From: HGM04593 sp045661225
Lineage (GTDB): Bacteria > Bacteroidota > Bacteroidia > Bacteroidales > Bacteroidaceae
Reading direction: 5' to 3'
Assembly (NCBI GenBank): GCA_045661225.1
Contig: JAZRFF010000003.1
Coordinates: 1-64,000, forward strand
DNA length: 64,000 bases
In this document: positions 16,558 through 24,900 of the stretch, piece after piece
How the letters are laid out: the number at the start of each line of letters is the position of its first letter
Position numbering within the stretch: the stretch's first letter is position 1
Notes under the pieces: model-generated
What the model was told of the DNA's origin: nothing
Database searches by the model: none
What the model saw: only the letters and a program-made list of their open reading frames with translations
Position numbers and translations under genes: made by a program

Positions 16558-17475
16558 TTAAGCCTTGTTCTCTACGTGCAAGGTAAGTGTCTGATAAGGG
16601 AAATTCAAGCCCTCCTTTGGGAACACCTCATAAACAGTCTTATTCAGGTCAAAATATATACCCCAGTAATCCTCTTGCTTACACCACAGACGTACTTTAA
16701 GGTCGATAGAGCTTGTCGACAGCGCGCCAAGTTCAACAAAAGGCTCAGCAGGAGCTGTGAGCACACGTTTGTCCTTAGAAACAATATCAAGAACAACCTT
16801 CTTAGCCTTCTCAAAGTCATCGCCATAAGCAATAGAGAATGTAAAGTCTACACGACGCAACGACTCACGAGAGTAGTTGGTGATTATACCGGTCGACACA
16901 GGACCGTTAGGCAAAAGTACCACCTTATTATCTCCGGTTGTGAGTACAGTGTTAAAAATCTGAATTTCCTTAACAGCACCCGAAACACCCTGAGCCTCAA
17001 TAAAATCACCAACCTTGAAGGGACGGAACAGAAGAATCATCACACCACCCGCAAAGTTCTGCAATGTACCGCTCAATGCCATACCCACAGCAACACCGGC
17101 CGAAGCAAAAAGAGCTACAAACGAAGATGTGTCAATACCAAGTACGCTGATAATCATTATTATAATAACAATCATCGCAACCACATCTATTGTACTCGAC
17201 ACAAAAGAGTTAATCGAAGGGCTTACATTGCGCTTTTCAAGAATTTTCTTCAAGAGTTTAACAACGTGACGTATAATCCAACGTCCAACAACCCAGATAA
17301 GGATTACCTTCACCAATTTTCCGGCAAGCGAAACGCTCAACGCCGTAATAGCGTGTACAAGTTCCTGGGGAGTCATTCCCGAGAGTTTCTCAACGAAGCT
17401 TGCAGCATCGGTTGCAGTCTCGGCTGCGGCCTCGGCTGCTACAGCACCGATAAACATTAAAAAATCGAAAATCAT
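16558..17475 (-). CDS. Small-conductance mechanosensitive channel, MscS family
   Basis: A 305-residue channel that releases solutes when membrane tension rises. It has an N-terminal hydrophobic helix, two further helices, and the pore-lining TM3 with a Gly/Ala pattern (FASAGVAVGMALSGTLQNFAGG, about 130-150). The beta domain follows (FRPFKVGDFIEAQG, VLLPNG about 195-200), then the C-terminal alpha-beta part. The length and architecture match E. coli MscS (286 residues). It lies 26 bp after bcp, so it probably belongs to the stress-related PPIase-bcp-mscS transcript. Confidence 0.94.
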   Translation of the reverse strand: MIFDFLMFIGAVAAEAAAETATDAASFVEKLSGMTPQELVHAITALSVSLAGKLVKVILIWVVGRWIIRHVVKLLKKILEKRNVSPSINSFVSSTIDVVAMIVIIIMIISVLGIDTSSFVALFASAGVAVGMALSGTLQNFAGGVMILLFRPFKVGDFIEAQGVSGAVKEIQIFNTVLTTGDNKVVLLPNGPVSTGIITNYSRESLRRVDFTFSIAYGDDFEKAKKVVLDIVSKDKRVLTAPAEPFVELGALSTSSIDLKVRLWCKQEDYWGIYFDLNKTVYEVFPKEGLNFPYQTLTLHVENKA

Positions 17476-17501
17476 AGTAATAAATTTTAGTTATAAATAG
17501 T

Positions 17502-17960
17502 TTAAGAAAATTCCAATATCTGCCTTGCGGCGTTCTTTGTATCGACCTTTGTTATAACCCTTTCCACTTTTCCTTCGGGGTCTATAACAAATGTGGTACG
17601 TACAATGCCCATATAGGTTCTGCCGGCCATCTTCTTTTCGGCCCACACGCCAAATGCCTGAATGGTAGCCTTCTCGACGTCGGTCACAAGCGGAAAGTTC
17701 AATTGCTGTTTCTCCTTGAAGCGATTATGAGACGCTACACTGTCGGCGCTCACACCCACTACCGCATATCCCGCAGCAACAAGGTCGCTCATTCCATCGC
17801 GCAACGAACAAGCCTCGGCCGTACAGCCCGGAGTACTATCTTTCGGGTAGAAATAGACCACAAGCCTGCGCCCTCTGTAACTGCTTACGCGCACCTCGGC
17901 ACCACTCTCATCGATTCCCAAATAGTCGGGAGCAACATCACCAACCTTCAGCATACACAT
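17502..17960 (-). CDS. bcp: Thioredoxin-dependent thiol peroxidase Bcp/PrxQ
   Basis: A 152-residue peroxiredoxin that reduces hydrogen peroxide and organic hydroperoxides. The peroxidatic Cys46 is in PKDSTPGCTAEAC and the resolving Cys51 sits five residues later, as in atypical 2-Cys PrxQ enzymes. VVGVSADS and FVIDPEGK are further family motifs. The start codon overlaps the stop of the PPIase gene by 1 nt (TAATG), so translation is probably coupled. A second in-frame ATG two codons on is an alternative start. Confidence 0.95.
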   Translation of the reverse strand: MCMLKVGDVAPDYLGIDESGAEVRVSSYRGRRLVVYFYPKDSTPGCTAEACSLRDGMSDLVAAGYAVVGVSADSVASHNRFKEKQQLNFPLVTDVEKATIQAFGVWAEKKMAGRTYMGIVRTTFVIDPEGKVERVITKVDTKNAARQILEFS

Positions 17961-18634
17961 TATTTTAAAAGTTCAACCTTCAATATCCTCACATCGTTCA
18001 ATGGGCGGTCATTGCTGTCACAAGGTCTGCGTTGAATAGAATCGACGACCTCGAGCCCGTTCACAACCTCGCCGAACACTGTATAAATGCCATCAAGATG
18101 CGGAGTACCACCTACCGTTGTATAAACAGCCTCCTGTTCGGGGGTTATTGTAATCTCACGCCCCATTCGCTCTTCGTAGCGTTTTTTATACTCTTGCAGC
18201 ATCTCGGGAGTAAAGACCTGCCCCCATACAATATAAAACTGGCTCGCCGATGATGCACGCGTAGGGTTCACGTCGTCATACTCACGCGCTGCAGCAAGCA
18301 CACCACGACGATGAAAATACTTTTCGGGCATAAATTCAGGAGCAACAGTATAACCAAGGTCACCATCGCCCAGCAACACGCCCTGTGCCGCATATTTTGA
18401 ATCGGGGTCACCGCCTTGAATCATAAAATCCTTTATGACACGATGAAAAAGCAACGAATCGTAACGATGCTCCTTAACAAGTTTAACGAAATTATCGCGG
18501 TGACGAGGTGTCTCATTATAGAGTTTGAGGTCTATATTACCGGCGGTTGTGTACATTCTCACCTTGTACTCTTTTGTCGTGGAACAAGAAAGAACAAGCA
18601 ACACTAAAACAATAGTCGAGAAAATTTTATGCAT
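17960..18634 (-). CDS. Cyclophilin-type peptidyl-prolyl isomerase, lipoprotein
   Basis: A 224-residue lipoprotein PPIase. The lipobox VLSC ends at Cys17. The cyclophilin core starts with YTTAGNIDLKLYNETP and has the catalytic FHRVIKDFMIQGGDP. An insertion of about 45 residues (EYKKRYEERMGREITITPEQ) lies before the DGIYTVFGEVVNGLEVVD block. It catalyses proline isomerisation in periplasmic or outer-membrane protein folding. The ATG at 18634 is chosen because it starts the signal peptide directly; 16 more codons upstream have no lipoprotein pattern. It is the first gene of the operon with bcp and mscS. Confidence 0.93.
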   Translation of the reverse strand: MHKIFSTIVLVLLVLSCSTTKEYKVRMYTTAGNIDLKLYNETPRHRDNFVKLVKEHRYDSLLFHRVIKDFMIQGGDPDSKYAAQGVLLGDGDLGYTVAPEFMPEKYFHRRGVLAAAREYDDVNPTRASSASQFYIVWGQVFTPEMLQEYKKRYEERMGREITITPEQEAVYTTVGGTPHLDGIYTVFGEVVNGLEVVDSIQRRPCDSNDRPLNDVRILKVELLK

Positions 18635-18747
18635 ATTATTACAAAATTCACCGATTATAAAACCATTTATTATCCACCCCACCTATAAAGCCATCAAAAA
18701 AAATGAGCGAAATACAAGATTGCCTGCATTTTATTCCGCACACAGTG

Positions 18748-18776
18748 CAAAAATACAAAAATTATCTTATAAACAA
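18748..18776 (-). promoter_or_regulatory. Promoter of PPIase-bcp-mscS operon
   Basis: Minus strand TTG (18776-18774), an 18-nt spacer, TATTTTTG (18755-18748). The leader would be about 105 nt. The spacer is one short of the usual 19-21. The intergenic region 18635-18947 holds nothing else but a weak terminator. Confidence 0.5.
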
Positions 18777-18914
18777 GTAAAAAATATCTACAAACGAATG
18801 AACTGAAAAAAATCTGCACAAAAACACTTTTTGCAAACTCCAATAATCATTATCCTGTTCTTACGCCAGAATCGCCACGAAGGCAGACAAAGAGCCTAAC
18901 ACATTCACAGACAA

Positions 18915-18946
18915 TAACAAAGAGGGAGCGCGCTCCCCCTTTGTCA
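18915..18946 (-). terminator. Weak terminator after the DsbA-like gene
   Basis: Stem built on GGGAGCG/CGCTCCC with flanking ACAAAG/CTTTGT pairs. The minus-strand tail (TTTGTTATTG) has only a weak U-run. Confidence 0.5.
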
Positions 18947-18947
18947 T

Positions 18948-19919
18948 TCATACACTTTCGGCAAATTCGTGTCCTCTTTTCTGCGAGAAAGTCTCTTTTT
19001 CCTTTAGCACATAGAACATAAACCCGTTACCTTTAGGCGTGATAGCCATACGTTTATCCTTTATTAGTTCGTCAACCACATCGGGCAATCCCGAATACGA
19101 CTCCACATTAAGCGCTGTATGCCCATTTGTACGCTTGAGTGCAAAAGCCGTTGCAACCTCGACCGGATAGGCGCTGCCATACCTGGCTATAAACTTGCGC
19201 ACATTCTCACAAGTGAAGAGTTCACGCCCATCGTTCAGCGGTTTAACCTTCTCGTACGACAACTGCGATATACAGTGACAAAGAGTCTCGTATGTTGTAA
19301 ACCCACGAACCATCATCTCCTCGCCACGGTATTGCAAAAGATAGGTAGGGAAGCTCTGAACCTCGTATTTATTGCATAGCAATTTGTTTTCGGCATATAT
19401 TTTTTTAACATCATCACTGCGATAAATACTGCGGAACAATTTTCCTTCGAACCCTACAAGAGCCGATGTAGCCACGATATTATCCTCGTCATTCATCTGC
19501 GCACCATCGACCGCCGTCATCTCCTGTAAAACACGCAGAAACCTTCCGGCAGCATTATCAAGTGTAGACCCATTGGCTTTCACATAGACTTTCGCAGCAA
19601 TATAGGCAAGATTCAGAGGTATTGTCGAGCGCCTGTCCTGAGAAAACAGATGTGACACCTGTTCGGTTACCGGCATTCCGTGAATTGACGACGCCTCAAC
19701 CCAATGCTTGTGGATATTCCTATTAGACAAGGCTATATCGCCACCTATAGAGAGCCGGCGGTTATTATAGGAGAGAATATCCTCAATCATTCCTCCCATC
19801 ACATAAGATATTTCCACACGCTCGCCGTAGCGATAATCCAACGCCCTGATAACCGGCACACTCCCCCAGCACCAAGTGCAGGCAGGGTCGGCAAATACTG
19901 TAATTTTCAACTTGTTCAT
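18948..19919 (-). CDS. DsbA-family oxidoreductase (FrnE-like)
   Basis: A 323-residue thioredoxin-fold protein without a signal peptide. The redox motif is C14-T-W-C17 in FADPACTWCWGSVP, and the cis-Pro loop is SFPTYLL near residue 200. The helical insertion between them matches the FrnE/2-hydroxychromene isomerase branch of the DsbA family. An extra C-terminal part of about 80 residues resembles the tail of Bacteroidetes DsbA-like proteins. It probably acts in cytoplasmic thiol chemistry; the partner is unknown. It stands alone, with a weak terminator after it. Confidence 0.88.
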   Translation of the reverse strand: MNKLKITVFADPACTWCWGSVPVIRALDYRYGERVEISYVMGGMIEDILSYNNRRLSIGGDIALSNRNIHKHWVEASSIHGMPVTEQVSHLFSQDRRSTIPLNLAYIAAKVYVKANGSTLDNAAGRFLRVLQEMTAVDGAQMNDEDNIVATSALVGFEGKLFRSIYRSDDVKKIYAENKLLCNKYEVQSFPTYLLQYRGEEMMVRGFTTYETLCHCISQLSYEKVKPLNDGRELFTCENVRKFIARYGSAYPVEVATAFALKRTNGHTALNVESYSGLPDVVDELIKDKRMAITPKGNGFMFYVLKEKETFSQKRGHEFAESV

Positions 19920-20020
19920 AATTCCTTTTTTTTAAATAGAACAACGGCAAACAGTATTTGTTCCCTGAAAAACATAAAGCACGACAGAGAGAGGTTGCAC
20001 AAACACCTCGCAAAAAAGCA

Positions 20021-20053
20021 CAAAAAAAGGAGTGACTCCGAATCACTCCTTTT
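20021..20053 (-). terminator. Terminator of bamD-rpoZ-DUF4293
   Basis: Perfect 11-bp stem AAAAGGAGTGA/TCACTCCTTTT (20025-20035 with 20043-20053) followed on the minus strand by TTTTTTTG. It starts 17 bp after the DUF4293 stop. Confidence 0.9.
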
Positions 20054-20070
20054 ATGCAGTATAAACAACA

Positions 20071-20538
20071 TCAATCTCTCAAACGGAAGCCCGATGCTTT
20101 TGCAATAATCCTCGCCTCTTCACGACGGGCAAGATTGAAAGTCACGACATTCAATATTATCCCGAAGAATGGGAACAGCACAGGAATATCAACCTCAAGC
20201 ATCGCCCCATCGAGCAGAATTATCGAGTACACAAGCAACAGCACATAATACCCGGCAAGCAGAAGCATTGAAAGAATGACAGTCCTCTTTTGCAGTTCAA
20301 AATTACTGAACAGCGACACAATCAAAGAGAACAAATTCACCAGCACCGCAAACACAAGCACTATTCCAAGCGCAATAACCGCCCTCGACACCGAGCCATC
20401 GGGAGAGAGCAATTTAAAATTGCTCATAACCATAAGTTCCCCGTTCGATTCGGTAAATTTCATTATCGGTTCGAACATTGCCCACATAAGCAATGCAATT
20501 ACGACAACCGAGAACAGTTGGTACAGACGGAATTTCAT
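20071..20538 (-). CDS. DUF4293 membrane protein
   Basis: A 155-residue inner-membrane protein with four predicted helices (about 5-25, 50-75, 85-110, 113-135) and a short extracytoplasmic loop after helix 1. It ends in a basic, charged tail. It is a Bacteroidota-specific family of unknown function, and its position after bamD and rpoZ is conserved in the order. It is 18 bp downstream of rpoZ and the last gene before the terminator. Confidence 0.88.
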   Translation of the reverse strand: MKFRLYQLFSVVVIALLMWAMFEPIMKFTESNGELMVMSNFKLLSPDGSVSRAVIALGIVLVFAVLVNLFSLIVSLFSNFELQKRTVILSMLLLAGYYVLLLVYSIILLDGAMLEVDIPVLFPFFGIILNVVTFNLARREEARIIAKASGFRLRD

Positions 20539-20556
20539 TGATTACAGGAATTTTAA

Positions 20557-20892
20557 TTACAACTCCTCCTCAACCTCCTTAGAGGGGTCACGGAAGTAGA
20601 TTTTATCATCGAGGAACTCCTGCGCTGCAATGAGTGTAGGCTTTGGCAATCTCTCATAGTAGCGTGAGATCTCTATCTGCTCGTGGTTCTCGAACTGCTC
20701 CTCGAGATTGTCGGTTGAAGACGAGAACTCGTTGAGCTTTTTCAATAGTTCCTCTTTCATCTCTGCTGCAATCTGGTTCGAACGCTTGCCGATGATAGCT
20801 ACCGATTCGTACACATTGCCTGTTTCGTTAACAAAGTCTGCCATATTACGTGTGACAGTGTTTGTTGGAGCATTAGTCTTTTTGTAATCCAT
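20557..20892 (-). CDS. rpoZ: RNA polymerase omega subunit (Rpb6/RpoZ type)
   Basis: A 111-residue protein of the Bacteroidota omega family. The conserved core is NVYESVAIIGKRSNQIAAEM, resembling the omega/Rpb6 helix, followed by an acidic C-terminus (RDPSKEVEEEL). It helps assemble and stabilise the beta-prime subunit. The gene is 21 bp from bamD on the 5' side and 18 bp from DUF4293 on the 3' side. In Bacteroidota this family is frequently labelled hypothetical because it diverges from the E. coli protein. Confidence 0.88.
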   Translation of the reverse strand: MDYKKTNAPTNTVTRNMADFVNETGNVYESVAIIGKRSNQIAAEMKEELLKKLNEFSSSTDNLEEQFENHEQIEISRYYERLPKPTLIAAQEFLDDKIYFRDPSKEVEEEL

Positions 20893-20913
20893 TTCTATTT
20901 TGTTTTATTATTA

Positions 20914-21723
20914 TCACTCTTTTATATAACCCTTTGCCTCCTTAAAGAATTTCTCGGCTTCGCGCAAATATTTGCTATCGGGAAATTCAGTCTTGAAGGC
21001 ATAATATTCATCTATTGTATCGCGGTAACGAAGAGCTTTTTTCTCCTCTACGCTATTGTGCGCCATCTTATATTTTGCCCGCAGAATAAGTATCGAGAGC
21101 TCCTCGCGTAATTTTGTATAAGGATAATCCTTCAATGCATTCTGCGCCGTTATTATACAAGCCTGATAATTGTTACCTTTATAGGCCATAAAGTCGCCAA
21201 GGTCGTAATACAGTTTAGCCGACAGATAATCTTTTTCAACAAGAAGGTCGTGCATTTCTACAATCATCTTCTGCGCCTCGCTCTTAAGATCACTCAGCGG
21301 GAAATACTCCATAAACAACTGCAATTCGCTTATAGCAAGCATTGTCCCCGACTGGTCAAGTTCAGGCTCGGTAATATCCATATAAAGCGATTTTCCCGAA
21401 TAGAAACGGGCATACTCGGCAAACTCGCCTCGCGGATAGTTTGAATAGTAAACCTTAAAATACTGCGATGCAGTCTCGTAATCCTCGGAGTCATAATAAC
21501 ACTTTGCCAACAGGATAAGAGACTCCTCGGCCTTATCACTACCCTTGAGCATTGTAACCATACCCTCGAGCAACTGTGCAGAATAGTCATACTTACCCTC
21601 GAGATAGTATGCCTTTGCAGCCTCATATTTATAGTCTATGTTACCCGTGCTCATCAACTTATTGTATGAGTTGCACGATGCAAGAACCACAGCCAATATA
21701 AGTACAAACAGACTCTTTTTCAT
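20914..21723 (-). CDS. bamD: Outer membrane assembly lipoprotein BamD
   Basis: A 269-residue lipoprotein of the BAM complex that inserts beta-barrel proteins in the outer membrane. The lipobox ends at Cys17 (VLASC). About five TPR-like helical repeats follow, with the typical GKYDYSAQLLEGM, YPRGEFAEYARFYSG and FPDSKYLREAEKFF. The length is slightly above E. coli BamD (245). It heads the conserved bamD-rpoZ-DUF4293 group and has its own promoter. Confidence 0.94.
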   Translation of the reverse strand: MKKSLFVLILAVVLASCNSYNKLMSTGNIDYKYEAAKAYYLEGKYDYSAQLLEGMVTMLKGSDKAEESLILLAKCYYDSEDYETASQYFKVYYSNYPRGEFAEYARFYSGKSLYMDITEPELDQSGTMLAISELQLFMEYFPLSDLKSEAQKMIVEMHDLLVEKDYLSAKLYYDLGDFMAYKGNNYQACIITAQNALKDYPYTKLREELSILILRAKYKMAHNSVEEKKALRYRDTIDEYYAFKTEFPDSKYLREAEKFFKEAKGYIKE

Positions 21724-21776
21724 TTTTTACGAATTATCCCTAACCACGATAATGCCTATTATCGCAATTCAGTCGG

Positions 21777-21807
21777 CAAAGATAGCACATTCCAACCGAA
21801 AATACAA
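21777..21807 (-). promoter_or_regulatory. Promoter of bamD operon
   Basis: TTG (21807-21805), 20-nt spacer, TATCTTTG (21784-21777) on the minus strand, about 53 nt before the bamD start. Confidence 0.7.
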
Positions 21808-21860
21808 CGAATTTCTTCTAATCTTATTTTTAATATTTTATAAAAAGCATAAATAACAAT

Positions 21861-21908
21861 CACAAAAAAGCCGTTTGCCGTGTCTCGCAAGGCACAGCAA
21901 ACGGCTTT
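21861..21908 (-). terminator. Terminator after the GH27-GH16 gene
   Basis: Stem AAAGCCGTTTGC pairing with GCAAACGGCTTT (21867-21878 with 21897-21908), then a T-run on the minus strand. It starts 17 bp after the stop codon. Confidence 0.85.
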
Positions 21909-21925
21909 CATCATCACGCAAAACG

Positions 21926-24900
21926 TTACTTAACGAACACTTTGCAATTTTCAATTATATACGCCCCCTGCGCAAGAGGTATAAACAACACATCACGAAC
22001 GTAAGTTTCGGCAACCTTACGCCCCGCAAGGTCGTACACTTCGACATTCGCAGGAGCATCGGCAGCTACCCTAACCCCACCTTCAACAATACGCACATCG
22101 ACCTGACGCTCTTCGTCAACACCAACAACGCCCACTGTACCGTCGGTATTCAGCATTCCGGGTTTCTGATACACGCGCACCCAGTCGAAAAGAGTCTCGT
22201 AAGTGTGAGTAACATCGGCATCTTTCGCCCAGGCACCGTTGCCCACACTTTGGTTAAGAATTATGTGGAAATGCTTGTCAAACGGCCATTGTCCCTGTGA
22301 CAGCATCGACTGGTTGCTCGATTTTTCGTATCGTCCGACCTCTTTTCCATCGACATACCACACAAGCGACGTCTCGTCCCACATAAGGCCATATGTATGA
22401 TATCTGTCGTTATTGACAGCAACGTTAAAGCTCGATCTTGGATTGCCTGTTTGTCCAAGGTCATACGTCCAGTTACTGTGTACGGTATGATAAGACCTTT
22501 GCTCGGTGTCAATTGTCTCCCAGACATCAATCTCTCCACAGTCGGGCCAACCGGCGCTCTGGTCCTCGGGCATAAGCCAGAAGGCCGGGAAATTTCCAAT
22601 CCAGGAGCCGGTAAGAATGCGCGCCTCGACATACCCGTATGTAAAACCGAAACGGTTATTCGACTTTATTCCACCCGTAATCATCGGTACAGGGTCGCTC
22701 GCGGTATCAGGATTCGGGATAGCACGCGCAACAAGATTACCGTCTTTAATGTAAATAACCTCTTCGCTGTTGCTGAGCCAACGGTTCCAGGTTGCACCAT
22801 AACGCTGACAACGCATCCACTTTTCATCAAGCGGTTGCGAGTAGTCTTCGGCATTAAATTCATCACTGAACACAAGCTGCCATTCACTGTCGGCTACAGG
22901 CTTGAAATCGGCAAATACCGCCACGTCGCCCGCAGTAAATTCACAAGGAATTGTCAAAGCGTCCGATGAGACATCAAACCGTTCTTCGGCCCACTGTTTG
23001 TTACCGTTTACAAACTGTTCACCCTCAAGAGCGTGTCCATAGCGCACCACAACCTCATCGGCCGCAAAACCGGGCACGCTCGGCAGCAATTTAATATCAA
23101 GAGCTGTAGCAAGAGGAGTTATATTCAACGGCAGAGCAGTATTGCCGCCACCGAGTATAGTTCCGTTTGTAGTATAAAGTTTCAACGAACAGTTGCCGTC
23201 GACAATGTTCAAAAGAAAATCCACCACAACGCCGCCACGTTCGGGAAGGTCAATAGTACCCTGTGGCAAAATATTATTCACATCACCTACTATTCTCGCA
23301 CGATACACCCCATAGGGCAACGCATCGGGCAAAGTCACAAGCGGAAGCATTTTGTTCGACACATCTACAGAATTACCGTCACTATCCTTGCCATTATAGT
23401 ACGAATATGACACAAGCTCACTCGATACCGCAGGCAACCCCTCTTTATTGAACAACGGAACAAAAGAGCCGTCGTTATTGAGGTCAACATACAAATAGTA
23501 GTTAAGCGCCGAAGCACTTTCGGCTACACTAACCTCTAATGACTTTGTATTAGAAAGTGTAAAGAACGATTCTGTATAATCGCAGTAAGATTCACTGCCC
23601 GAAATATTCTGTGTCCACGACGTAGCACCCGCTTTCAGCGAGAGTACCGCAGCCGCGCCACCAACTCGGGCCGCCTCCTTTTCAAAAGCAAGAGAATACT
23701 CCCCGGCCACACCGGTCTCGATGCTTTCTACAAAGACCGCACGCAATTCCACATCACCATCTATAAATTCGGCAGGAATTGTAAGTACATCTCCTTTAAG
23801 CAAGAATGCCGGAACACTGCTTACAGCATACTGTTGCACGCCGTGCAGCACATTTTCCCCGTCAAGATTATGTCCGTGACGCAGCTCCACATAATCAAGA
23901 GCATAACCCTCATCGGGCACTATTTTAAGAGCAAGAGATTGTCCAAAAGGAACCTCGGCCGGAAGAGCTGTGTCGTCGACAGCCAGCAGACGTCCGTTTT
24001 CGGCCTTTACGGACAACGTTCCGTTTGCATTGTGTACATTTATTGCAACGTCACAAACAGCTCCACCGTTCTTTATAATTCCGTTACCGTCCTCAATGCG
24101 TCCGGCAGGGTCAATAGAAGCCCAATCGACTTTGTAACGCATACGATAGAACCCCGGCGCGAGGTCTGTCGGAATTGTAAAAGCCGGCGGATTAAGAACA
24201 TTCGTATTAGTGACCCTCTCGCCCAAACTATTATATCCGGCACCGCCAAGAACCGGTTCGGCGTACGAGAATGCCATAATATCACTACCCGCGGGTATCG
24301 AGCCATCGGCATTGAGTACAGCCTCAAACGCTCCGTCCTGTCCACGGTCAATATAGACAAAGCCATTCATCCAATTTCCGGTAAAGCCAAAGGTCGGGGT
24401 TACCACCTCGCCCGGCATTGCGTTAAAGCAACCATTGTCCACAAGACTGTATACTTTAAGCGGAGTAGGCAGTTGCAATGTCTGCTCACCGCCCGAAGGA
24501 GTATTCAGCGACACACTGTTCAAACGACGCGAAGAGTTTGTATAATCCTGCTCCTTGTCAAAGACTACCGGATAATCCCCTTTAGGAACAACCGGCGCAT
24601 TGAGAGAGGTCAGCCTCATACAGTCAATATCGGGCAGCCAACCACTTTCGGCAAAAAGACGAATAACATTATTACCCTTGTTGAGTACAATATTATAATC
24701 CTTTGTTCCAACAGTACCCCAACCACCGGAATTCACAGTTGTCTCAATAGGTTCGCCACCATTCACGCTTATCTTGAACGAGCGGTTATCACCGGTGATA
24801 AACGACAGACGCATCACATATTCACCGCCTTCGAAGCTGTATACATTGCGCCACTGCAGGTCATTTTCGGCAGTGGCGCCAAGATAGCCCACCTTTACAC